From positions 87,676,501 through 87,740,500 of the forward strand of contig NC_084467.1 in the NCBI RefSeq assembly GCF_027409185.1: a DNA stretch of 64,000 bases, read 5' to 3'. How positions within the stretch are numbered: the first letter of the stretch is position 1; each line of letters opens with the position of its first letter. This document shows positions 1-9,633 of the stretch, piece after piece. Position numbers and translations under genes: made by a program. Source of the DNA: Cynocephalus volans (taxonomy: Eukaryota > Chordata > Mammalia > Dermoptera > Cynocephalidae). The notes under the pieces are model-generated. The model ran no database searches. It was not told where the DNA came from and saw only the letters and a list, made by a program, of their open reading frames with translations.

Positions 1-672
1 GGAATGCTCCTGCTCTGTTGGTGGGACTGTAAATTAGTACAACCACTATGGAAAACAGTATGGAGTTTTCTCAGACAACTACAGATAGATCTTCCATACA
101 ATTCAGCAATTCCACTTCTGAGTGTATGCCCAAATGAATGGAAATCATCATACCAAAGGGATTACCTGTACTCCCATGTTCATCACGGCTCTATTTACAA
201 TAGCCAAGATATGGAACCAACTTAAATGTCCATTGACAGATGACTGGATAAGGAAAATGTGGTGTATATACACCATGGAATACTGCTCTGCCATAAAAAA
301 GAATGAAATTCTGCCATTTGCAGTAACATGAATGAGCTTGGAGAAAATTGAAATAAGCCAGGCACAGAGGGAAAAATACCACGTCTTCACTCATTAAGTG
401 GGAGCTAAGAGAGAAAGAAGGAAGGAAAGAACAAACACAGTAGCATGTTGGACTTACAGAGGGAGAAAGCACACCTAGGGTTGCAGAGTGGGGTGGGCGA
501 GGAGAGGAGCGGGAGAAAGGTTGAGGATTAATTGGGTTGGGGACACTGGGAATAATCGCAATTTGTGGTAATGGGCATGTTGATAGTATTGATCTGGCCA
601 TCACATCTTGGGCACAAGTGGTGAAAGTCAGCTTTGTATACCATGAATATGCATAACCAATGAAATAAATAA
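1..672 (+). mobile_element. L1 3' end: ORF2 C-terminus plus 3' UTR
   Basis: The window opens inside a plus-strand LINE-1. Bases 1-350 match the last part of L1 ORF2: the stretch reading 'gttggtgggactgtaaatta', then 'tttacaatagccaagatatg' and 'ccatggaatactgctctgcc'. In-frame stops and frame changes make it non-coding. The 3' UTR follows, with a purine-rich stretch around 400-520 and the phrase 'gatctggccatcacatcttg'. It ends in an A-rich tail at about 655-672. The 5' part lies outside the window. Recognition rests on similarity to the other L1 copies here (12940-13625, 23400-24080). Confidence 0.9.
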
Positions 673-704
673 AATTTATACTGGATCACTAAGTATTCAA
701 ACAC

Positions 705-878
705 ATATTTTTTTGGTTAAGAGACACAAGGAATGATTATGTTTCGTAATGATGTACATGCTAATTATCCTGAATTGATCATCACACATTGTACACAGGT
801 ATTGATATTCAACTCTGTACCCTACAGATATGTATAATCAATTATGTTTCAATAAAACAAATTTTTAAAAAAGCATTT
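705..878 (+). mobile_element. Older L1 3' UTR tail fragment
   Basis: This is a second L1 3' terminus just downstream of the first. It carries the phrases 'attgatcatcacacattgta', 'caggtattgatattcaactc' and 'tatgtataatcaattatgtt', and ends in 'caataaaac' plus an A-rich tail. The same end is seen at 29220-29330. It belongs to a different subfamily from the copy at 1-672, which probably inserted into it. Only about 170 bases remain and there is no coding content. Confidence 0.75.
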
Positions 879-904
879 AGCATCTGCCACTTATATCAGT
901 TATG

Positions 905-985
905 TAGGTTAAGCTTTGTATTTCCCAGTGCATACTTAATGCTTGGCTTATGGCAGGTTCTTAATAATAATTGTTTGATAAATTA
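905..985 (+). repeat. L2 3' end relic
   Basis: The order 'cagtgcatacttaatgcttggc', then 'ggcaggttcttaataataat', then 'tgtttgataaattaatgaa' matches the L2 LINE 3' end in plus orientation (last-used site, interval, 'ataaatgtttgttgaatgaa'). It is strongly diverged. MIR shares part of this motif, so assignment to L2 rests on the TTTGATAAATTAATGA end. Confidence 0.5.
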
Positions 986-1725
986 ATGAAAACAAGATAG
1001 GTAAGAGTTCATTATCAAAGTATAAGCCTCTAACAAAACCAGTTTCTGTAGCAAATGTGAACTCAGAAAGATAACTGAGGTTAGATACTCAGTTACCCAA
1101 AGGAGAAATAGAAAATACAATCAGAATAAACATGACCACTGGGGCTAAGAGCAAAATCAAGGCGAAATCTGGCAGAAGCTAAAGGCAGAGAGTAGAGCAC
1201 TGGAGTATGGGTGCATGCACAGATTATAAAAGGTGACCTATCGGCTTTCTTCTTCCCTTCCTACAGCAAACAAACATTTGCTGGGTACTTTCTATGTACC
1301 CAGGGCTGTACTAAACCCTGAAATTACAGTTAATAAATCCATTAGAATTACTTGATTTGCTTATTTATTTCCTTCTTGTGCTTATGTGAGCTGCAAAGCA
1401 CTTTTCTCCTGCCTTGATTTCTACTGAGGCACCAGTACAATCTATTTCAGATGCCAAACTGAGTGTGAGACAAATCACCATATGCAGAATTTGTCTCTAC
1501 CAAAAAGTTAGAGAAGTGACTTTCTAAGTCATCCCACTCATTTTGAAAACATAAAAAGGGGAAAGAGAAAGATAATGAATGGAAAAGAATTGGAGAAGAG
1601 ATTTCTATGGAGACAGACATGCTTTGAATTTCCTCCCACTTACCCAGGACGGGGAAGTTTCTGGTAGTATCTCACTTCTGTCTAGCATAGTGAAAGGACT
1701 TTGAAGGCACCATTTGCCTAGCTAG
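986..1725. other. No gene; L2-like relic at about 1260-1335
   Basis: No supported gene lies here. Around 1262-1335 the phrase 'aacatttgctgggtactttc' followed by 'tatgtacccagggctgta' resembles the reverse complement of the L2 3' end. The rest looks unique and AT-rich. Confidence 0.5.
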
Positions 1726-2445
1726 GTGTTTCCCAACAGTTGGTGGGCACAGAAGCTGGTGTTAGCCAAAGTGATGTGTGACGGGCTCCTCAATAGTGTA
1801 GCTCTCTGGGAGTTGAGCAACCCTCCCAAAGTTTTGTTGGGACAGGGTTGCGTGAGTGTTTCTGCTGGATCAGATGTGGTTCTCAGAGAGAGCTGGCATG
1901 GCGTCAAATTGGGTCCTGTGCAGTAGAGCCACTTGAAGAAGGAAAGCAATCCCAGGAGCAAGAAGCTAGAAGACCCTTGATTCCTAAGGACTGTGTAAAG
2001 GAGTCACAAGTACCCATGCAACATAGAGACGGGTCTGACAAGGTCGACAAATCTAAAAGTGAGAGGTCTCCAGAGATGAGAATACCAGAAGAACCCACAA
2101 AAATGTCCACTGGGGATAGTCACCTTGAAAATGAACCCAGCCCAGAAGAAACAATTTGTGACCTTTTCTGTCTCCTTATTCCTGCCTTTCCAAACCTCAA
2201 CAGCATGAGAAACAAACTCAAAAACTGGGATGAGAAGATTGTTGAGGAGGAGGAAAAGGCAAAGCATAGAAAGACAGAAGCCAACCATGTCACTCCTACC
2301 ACGTCTATCAACTAGAAGGCCTGAGTTGGAAAAAGAGAAAATATCTGAAGTTAAATCAGGTTTAGTTTGTGTTAACATCTGAAACTTGGTAACTCTGTTT
2401 TATTCACTGAAACTAGGTTTGTTTAAAAAAAAAAAAAAAAAAAAA
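1726..2445 (+). pseudogene. Unidentified poly(A)-tailed, retropseudogene-like unit
   Basis: This unit is less AT-rich than its flanks and ends in a 21-base A run (2425-2445), as a reverse-transcribed mRNA would. It holds a 155-codon open frame at 1848-2315. The translated middle and end are hydrophilic and rich in Glu, Lys and Ser, with a charged EEEEKAK-type segment near residue 137. There is no signal peptide or recognisable domain. I do not recognise the protein and cannot show that the frame is the original one. A TSD pair was not found, and there is no clear polyadenylation signal before the A run. It could be a processed copy of an unidentified transcript, or unique DNA beside an expanded A tract. 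Confidence 0.35.
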
Positions 2446-3400
2446 GAGGAGGTAAGATATGCTGATACCTAAGCGTGAGCAAAAATGTTAGGGAACCTAT
2501 CCAAGTTCTGACTCAGTAGCAAGAAATAATTGCTTTCATTGAATATCAGAAACAGGGCTGAGGGAGACAATAATAAAGTCGTGTTTATATTACATGGCAT
2601 GAGTCATGTTTTTCTGCAAAGGTCTGAATCTCACAACTAGTCTGCTCTCTCCCTCTCTTACTCATTCGCAAGGATCTTTGAATTAATCATTAAAAGAAAT
2701 TTTAAAATTTCGTATTATAACATACCAAGTTAGGTAAATAATATTCTCAATACAATTAAATTTGCATCCTCTATTAGTCAGTGTTCTTTTGCAGAGAATA
2801 GAACTCGTGCATAAAACACTTAGCCCAAACAGTGCCATTCACATAGTAAGCACTCAGTGAATAGAAGCTATTATTACTTTGAACACTACTTCATGGGCAT
2901 TGCTGAGGGACAAGTCATTCTGAGAATCACTTCCTTTTTTCTCTTCTTTCACATTCTACTACTTACAAAGAAATGTATTGTACTATGCATTCTCTGTCAA
3001 CTATATCTTTATTTGCAGATACCAAGCCTCTTTCCAATCATTAGAATAAATAACACTTTGCATTCCAAACCCTGAAGAAAGTTAAATATTTACAAAGTTC
3101 TGTATGGCAAATGAAGAACAATTCATTGAGACAAGCTCCATAAGAATGATTCTTTATACACATTTGGAAAACTTTATCAGAAATTTTGGCCTCAACATTT
3201 AAGTAATAATTCATCTGACGCTTAATGTTATCACTGCTTTTAACTTCCTCATGGATTTGTGAGAGGATAAAATGCAGCAAGATCTACAAGAGGTGCTAGT
3301 TAAACCAGTATCCTTCTATGGTCTAAATTTTTGGTAGTGCCAATTGCAATCACCTGGAAGACATAAAAGGGTGAAGCAGAATTTTTTTCCATTTTCCTTT
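2446..3400. other. No gene; MIR relic inside
   Basis: AT-rich sequence without coding signal. A MIR 3' end lies at about 2808-2880: 'cacttagcccaaacagtgcc' followed by 'catagtaagcactcagtgaa' and 'gctattatta', which is the typical end of that SINE in plus orientation. Nothing else was recognised. Confidence 0.55.
2808..2880 (+). repeat. MIR 3' end
   Basis: The string 'cagtgccattcacatagtaa' then 'gcactcagtgaatagaagct' then 'attatta' corresponds to the MIR tail (gtgcctggcacatagtaagc, ctcaataaatgttagctatt). Divergence is high, as expected for this ancient tRNA-derived family. Confidence 0.6.
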
Positions 3401-3968
3401 TGAAAGAAAGCGAGCCAAGACGCCAGGTACCGATCAAGCTTTATTAAAGAAAGAAATCTGCTGGGCTGTACTCAAAATGGAGGACAACCTGGGGCTGCCC
3501 TGAAAATGGGGGACAGCACCAGGTGTGGGGGTGGTAGAGCTTATATAGATATGTTAGCGCCAAGAGCTGGGTGATGTAATTCCAGGTTATGGAGAGATGA
3601 GCAGGAAGATCCCAGCAGAACACCCAAAAGCATCTCTTGCTAGCGACAAATTCAGCATTAGGCAGGAATGTGGCAGCTCATACACTGAGTCTATTAGTCA
3701 ACAACCCTGGTTAAACTCTGACTGTGGGCTGAATAGTTACAGATCTAAGAAGATAAGGGATCTATAGAAATGGAGAAAATGTCCATGAAGTGCTTTGAAC
3801 TCTTTGTAAAGAAACACTGCTACCAGTTGGTGCCATCAGCAATAACTTTGTGGTATTGGAAGGGAGGAGTTAATTGCACATTATCAGTAAACCTGTTTTG
3901 CTTATACCTTAAGAATAGTGACTGATTAACCTGACTCACCAGACAGACATAGTTCTTAATCTGTCACA
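3401..3968 (-). mobile_element. Solo LTR of an endogenous retrovirus
   Basis: Read on the minus strand, this shows LTR anatomy. There is a TATA box (reverse complement of 'gcttatatagata' near 3540), a stretch rich in C/T, an AATAAA signal about 100 bases downstream (plus-strand 'tttattaaag' near 3440-3448), then a GC-richer R/U5 ending in 'gctcgctttctttca' at 3401. The end fits the TG...CA rule. The far edge is placed at 'ctgtcaca' (3961-3968), which gives TGTGACAG as the minus-strand start and a length of about 568. No TSD supports that edge. No gag, pol or env sequence flanks it, so it is a recombined solo LTR. The family was not assigned. Confidence 0.65.
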
Positions 3969-5735
3969 AAGGAAAAGGTTTTAGCATAACAGCATTGTAG
4001 GCTGTCATTCTATGCCATACCTTAAATATTGCTCACCTTCATCAGTAGCTTTGTGAGCTATATTCCTTTTTTTCAAAGATTTACAATGAAGAGTTCTACC
4101 TCCAAATATTATCTTGTTTTCTTCTTCTATTAGCTAAGTCTTCACTCTCCTTTTACAAAATATGCCTTTCCATTTACACTCACACCATTACACAGATATG
4201 TCCAAATTTAAGGAAGTTTAAGAAATAGAAAAAAAATTGAATTTACAAATAGTAATCATGAGCGATGTTTCTCAAACATTTATTTAATTTATAAAAGATT
4301 AACATGGTCTTATAAATATTCTCCAAAGTGCATTTTGAAATGTATTTAATATATTTAAAAGTATATTACCAAGTGCCTTTCTAATTGCATAAAATGATGT
4401 CCACTTATGTTATCTTCCTTTAGAGGCATTGGGTAGCAAAAAAAAATAAAAATAAAAATAAAACCAGAATTAATCCTCTATATTTCATTATGATGTTCTT
4501 GCGCAGTGTTGGCCTATAAAGTGGGTACTATTAGGTCAGCCAATGGATTTAGCAGAACTTGTAGCTAAATTTTAATTTGGGCTTCACTACAAAGATCATT
4601 TCAGGCTCTAATTACTTTGTGGCATGGGACAATTTTGTATTTCTTCAAAACACTAATGAGCCTCATGATTTATAAAATGGGGGACTGGACTATTTTAATA
4701 CTCCACAATCTACAAAAAGGCCACTCAAAATTACAGCCCAGCCTGCAAAATTACAAGTAAATCTTTTGAAAAATATACTAGAGGAATGTTTCAAACAGTT
4801 ATTTCCTAACTATTTGCAAGGCATAATGTCTTACACTAAAAAATCTTTTAACATGCAAACTAAAAGCCAGTTTTAAATTTGTCAAAATTCCCTCAGTGTG
4901 CCTTTTCTCCTAAGCCCCATCCAAGCCATGGAGATAAGTTGATATTCTCTCACCAATAGGTCTAAAATTCTATCCTCAGGGACACCAGAAGTAAGCTCTG
5001 TTGTAGAAAAAAAATTAAGCTTGGCAAATATATACAGGCTAATTTCTCTACTAGGTTAGCAAAAGAAAAAAAAAATTATCCTCCTTTCAAAAATCTGTGC
5101 TTAATGTGTGGGCAGCTTTATCCAATCATTTTTCTTTCCCTAGAAGACTTTATAAAAGTAACAATCAAAGTGCTTCAAATTAATTAGTGAGAGTCAGGCC
5201 AAGCTAAGGTCACTGTCTGCTAGAAAAGGGACAACACTTTGTAACATTAGCATCGGCCAATAAGGAGACAGTAATAAAGCAGTACCCATGCCTTCTTCCA
5301 GGCTTTAGACCTAACAAGCATTTGGGAAAATAAATAAAGACAGAGAGAGAGGCGTGTAAGAAAGGAAACCCTCCAATATTGTATGCAAGTTTACAAAGCC
5401 TTCCTACCTACATCCATAAGACACATATAGTCTATTTCCTTAGCATAAGATGATAAAAGAAGACAGTATACATATCAAGAGACACTTATTTTCATTTCTA
5501 TATAGCTTTGACTCAGTATCTAGACATCATAAATTATTATAGTTTTTTATTTTTTATTTCTGGACTCTTCCACCCACCCCCAAGATTATTAAATATCCAG
5601 CAATATTCAATCTCTCTCCTTCAGATATTCCAGAAAAAGGCTGTGTGAGAGAAACCAGTCATCCAATGTTCTGACCTTCAGAAATCTATTCAGATCAAGG
5701 AAATCTGTCATTACCAACAGGTCCCAGACATGCTT
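3969..5735. other. No gene seen
   Basis: AT-rich, apparently unique DNA. It has short A-rich runs at about 4438-4462 and 5063-5075. No open frame of note, no RNA gene and no repeat that I recognise with confidence. Confidence 0.5.
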
Positions 5736-5752
5736 AGAACTACCTTATGGAG
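5736..5752. repeat. Left target-site duplication of the PPIA retrocopy
   Basis: The 17 bases starting 'agaactaccttatgg' recur at 6497-6513 with one mismatch (T to C). They flank the PPIA copy exactly, as expected for L1-mediated integration. Confidence 0.9.
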
Positions 5753-6496
5753 GGCTTTGCAGACGCAGCCATCCCGAGTTTCTCTTTGACAACCACAGTC
5801 AACCCCACCGTCTTCTTCAACATCTCGGTGGATGGCGAGCCTTGGGGCACGTCTCCTTCGAACTGTTTGCAGACGAAGTTCCAAAGACAGCAGAAAACTT
5901 TCATGCTCTGAGCACTGGAGAGAAAGGATTTGGTTTTAAGGGTTCGTGCTTTCCCAGATATTCCAGGGTTTATGTGCCAGCGTGGTGACTTCACATGCCA
6001 TAATGGCACTGGCAGCAAGTCCATCTATGGGGAGAAATTTGATGATGAGAACTTCATTCTGAAGCATACAGGTCCTGGCATCTGTCTATGGCAAATGCTG
6101 GACTCACCACAAATGGCTCCCAGTTTTTCATCTGCACTGCCAAGAGTGAGTGGTTAGATGGCAAGCACATGGTCTTTGGCAAGGTGAAAGATGGCATGAA
6201 TATCATGGAAGCCAGGGAGCACTTTGGGTCCAGGAATGACAAGACCAGCAAGAAGATCACCATTGCCAACTGTGGACAACTCTAATTTGGCTTGTTGTAT
6301 CCTAACCACCAGACCATTCCTTCTGCAGCTCACAAGAGTACTCCTCCACCCCATCTGCTCGCAATATCCTGTCATCTTTGTGCTCTCACTACAGTTCGTT
6401 GGGTTCCATATTTTCCTTATTCCTTTACAAGTCTAACCAGATTGAAGAGTTAAGTTTATGATTATAAAATAAAAGCTAAATAACAACAACAAAAAA
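5753..6496 (+). pseudogene. PPIA: Cyclophilin A (PPIA) processed pseudogene
   Basis: This is an intronless copy of the mRNA for peptidylprolyl isomerase A, a cytosolic prolyl cis-trans isomerase that binds cyclosporin. The 5' UTR remnant 'ctttgcagacgc' is followed by the coding region from about 5799 to 6285. Recognisable stretches include [52 protein letters not shown] and [13 protein letters not shown]. The start codon is lost: the triplet before Val-Asn-Pro reads ACA, not ATG. A 2-base loss near 5955 removes the His-Arg-Ile segment that holds the catalytic Arg (Arg55 in human). A 1-base loss near 6083 shifts the frame again. The 3' UTR ends in AATAAA-like 'aaaataaaag' and an interrupted A-rich tail (6466-6496). 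Perfectly placed 17-bp TSDs flank it. It cannot make cyclophilin. Confidence 0.96.
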
Positions 6497-6513
6497 AGAA
6501 CTACCCTATGGAG
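6497..6513. repeat. Right target-site duplication of the PPIA retrocopy
   Basis: The partner of 5736-5752, directly after the A-rich tail, with 16 of 17 bases identical. Confidence 0.9.
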
Positions 6514-7124
6514 TTGCAATCACAATACGTATTTACCACATTTTGTCCCCACCCTCTAATTCAGCACAGCCTAACAAATATTTAGACTTAGGTCTATCAC
6601 TTGTATCTACCCCCACCAAAAAAATCTAATACTGCAGCTTCTACCCACTTCCTCTCTACAGCTCACATTTATCAGCCTTTTGTTTTTCTTTCATGACTCC
6701 CTTAAACATTGAAATGACAATAGGCAAGACGTTTTTCCTTTTACATACCCAGTGCCGTGTAATAGCAGACAGGGCAGTTGCTGACATCAGATGATCAGGG
6801 CCAAGCAGGCAGACACATCTGTGTGGTATGTATTTGGTGACTTGTTTATGATGTGCCTGCTAGAGATGCATACCCAGCCTCACACCAGTAGGTGGATGGT
6901 TTGGTCCCAAATTAGAAGAAAGGCCTACACTTTAATTTTTTTTATTTGAAAATCAAATTTATAGACATAATTTTTGTTGAAACATATAAGAGGATAGCCA
7001 GTAAAAGGAATCTAAATACAAATATACATATTACATTAGGGATAAAATTCTGTGGGAGAAGTGAAACGAAAATATGAGTTCAAAAGAAAAATAATTTAAA
7101 AACCTGTTTCTGCATTTTATTTTA
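6514..7124. other. No gene seen
   Basis: AT-rich DNA between the PPIA retrocopy and a minus-strand L1 tail. Nothing recognised. Confidence 0.5.
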
Positions 7125-7462
7125 CTTATTTAAAAAAATTTTTTTATTGGTTATGAATATTCACGGGGTATAAAGCAAATTGTCACCACTCGTGCCTAAG
7201 ATGTGATGGCCAGATCCATACTGGCAGCATGCTCGTTACCACAAATTATGATTATACCCCATGTCCCCCACCCAATTATCACCTCAATTATCCCCATCTT
7301 CCCTCCCTATCCATCTTTCCCCACTCCACTTTGTATCCCTGGGTATGTTCTCTCCCTCTGCAAGTCCAATGCACCACTGTGGTCTTTCTTTCCTTTTTTC
7401 TTTATCTCTTAGCTCCCACTTATGAGAGAGTACATATGGTAATTATTCCCCTGTACTTTTAA
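7125..7462 (-). mobile_element. L1 3' UTR fragment, minus strand
   Basis: The reverse complement matches the L1 3' ends of this window. 'gatgtgatggccagatccat' is the complement of the 'ggatctggccatcacatc' type phrase seen at 592-612, and 'agctcccacttatgagagag' is the complement of the 'cataagtgggagctaagaga' element at 13350. It starts with the T-rich complement of the poly(A) tail near 7129-7148 and is 5'-truncated near 7462. No coding sequence is included. Confidence 0.85.
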
Positions 7463-8009
7463 TTATTCTCTGGGAAACACGTCTCAGAAAATATTCCACA
7501 ATAAGTTCTCACCCCTTCATTTGTTCTTTCTTTCCTCCATTCCTTCTTATCCTGAGTCTGCATTTTCTCTCTTTTCAAGGTCTGTGGTGGTCACTCCTGA
7601 ATTCATTGCTGAAAATAAAAGCAGGTTCACTAAAAGGTGCAGGAGCAGCAAACTTGGAAATACTTCCTTTCAAGAAATGCTCTAAACAAAATAATGTCCT
7701 TCAGTCCCTGGCCTCACCACTGTCCTGTGAAGCACATAATATTAGTATTGGAAGGTGTTCCACAGAGCCAGAACAGATGTTTTCACAATTTACTTCCCAG
7801 AGCTCTGGAGATTCCACAGAGAGGACTCAGGGAACACCCCAAAGGTGGTGGTGGGAGGTAGATCCAGCAGGACACCCGCGCTAGCCCACCCCCCTCTCCA
7901 CACACATGCACAATGCAGAACTTTTGTTTATTTTGAATATTGAACTTCTACATAAGATTTCTTAGGAAGAAGAGATTTCACTGCCAAAAAATATATTGAT
8001 TCCAATTCA
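7463..8009. other. No gene recognised
   Basis: A moderately GC-rich patch at 7600-7910 gives overlapping short open frames, none with a recognisable domain. Probably unique non-coding DNA. Confidence 0.45.
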
Positions 8010-8086
8010 ATTCCCTTACCTTGTAAATGAGAAAACCAAGATCTAAAGAGATTAAATGACTTTCCCAAAGCCACATGTATAATGAA
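8010..8086 (-). repeat. MIR, left part of a copy split by an L1
   Basis: The phrase 'ttgtaaatgagaaaaccaag' followed by 'gattaaatgactttcccaaa' and 'gccaca' is the minus-strand MIR core (ttttacagatgaggaaactg, aggttaagtgacttgcccaa, ggtcac). The remainder of the MIR seems to resume after the L1 at 13683-13745 ('gacttaaacccagggcctgt', compare the MIR 'gattcgaacccaggtctgtc'). Confidence 0.65.
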
Positions 8087-8579
8087 TAACTGAAGGCAGG
8101 ACCCAGAGCTGCCTGCCATGATCAGGGACACACAGACAGATAAAGCCCCCAGGCAGCCCATTCACCATCCACCCAGAAGGCAGGACCCAATGCTGCTCAC
8201 CATTACCAGGAAGCCTCACACTACTTCCACAGAGGTGGTCCACAACAGTAATCACCACAACTTCTACTGCAGCAAGGATGGCTAGTCTCCAATTAGCAGC
8301 CATGACCACCACTCAGGTGGCCCAGCACATATTCAACTGCATTGACACAGGGAGAGTCACCAGAAACCTAGAAAAGAGGAGGAAATCTTTCTCCTCAAAT
8401 TCCACTCCGGAGTAACAAAAGCAGCAACTGATTTACCCGATGACCGGAAATCAATGTAGAGATAGAAATATGAAAAATAAAAACAAGAAAATATGATATC
8501 ACCAAATAAATAAGTAATTCTCAAGTACTGGACTATACAGAACAGGAAACCCTTGAAATGACTGAAATGGAATACTGAG

Positions 8580-9430
8580 TAACAATCTAAAGGCAACTTA
8601 AAGAGATAAGAGAAGACTCAGTTACACAACTTAATGAAATGAGAAAAAATATATAAGATATGAAGGAGAAAATTTACAAAGAGATTAATACCTTAATAAA
8701 GAATGTAGCAGAATTCACAGAACTGAAGGATTCATTCAATGAAATAAAAAACACAACTGAGAGCAGAAGCAGCAGATTAGAGCAAGCAGAAGAAAGAATC
8801 TCTGATCTCAAAGATGATCTTTACAAAATAACCCAAGCAGACAAACAAAAGGAAAAAAGAATTTTTTAAAAATGAAGAAAGTCTAAGAGAGCTAGCAGAC
8901 AACCTTAAGTGCGCAAACATCTGAACGATGGTTGTTTCAGAAGGGGAGGAGAAAGGTAAAGGCATGGAAAAACTATTCAATGAAATAATAATGAGAAAAT
9001 TCCCAGGTATAGGGAGAGACAGAGGCCTTCAGATCCTGGAGGCTCAAATATCCCAAAACAGATTCAATCCAAAAAGATTCTCTCTGAGACAAGTTATAGT
9101 CAAACTGGCAAAGCTCAAAGATAAAGAAAGAATCCTAAAAACAGCAAGAGAAAAGCTTCAAGTCACCCATAAAGGAGCCCCCACCAGACTAACAGAAGAA
9201 TTCTCAACTGAAACTCTACAGGCCAGAAGAAAACAGGATGACATATTCAAAATACTAAAAGAAAAAAACTTCCAGTCAAGAATGCTATACCCAACAAGCT
9301 TATACTTCAGAAATTAGAGAGAAATAGTGTATTTTCTAGACAAACAAAAACTGTGGGAGTTGATCACCACATAAACAGCTCTGAAAGAAATTCTCAAGGG
9401 AGCCCTGAATCTGGAATCTGAAAAACAATA
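8580..9430 (+). pseudogene. L1 ORF1 (RNA-binding protein), broken
   Basis: L1 ORF1 encodes a trimeric nucleic-acid chaperone. The coiled-coil part is visible at 8660-8869 (TELKDSFNEIKN, then RLEQAEERISDLKDDL). The RRM-like part and C-terminal domain follow at 8928-9317 (MEKLFNEIIMRKFPG, KERILKTAREKLQVT, ETLQARRKQDDIFKILKEKN). Stops at about 8868, 8923 and 9317 separate the pieces, and the residues after 9317 continue the family pattern past the stop. The protein cannot be made whole. Confidence 0.85.
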
Positions 9431-9633
9431 ATCACTACCACGAACACACAAAAAAGAACAAAACCCACTAGTAAAATGCAAATGCAAATGAGAAACAAAA
9501 AAAGAAACTTAAATCTTAACACCTCAAAAAACCAACAAACATCAAAGATGAATAATAAATGAAGAAAAGAAAAACATACTTAAAACATCTAAACAAAAAG
9601 CAATAAAATACCAGGAGTAAGACAATACCTCTC

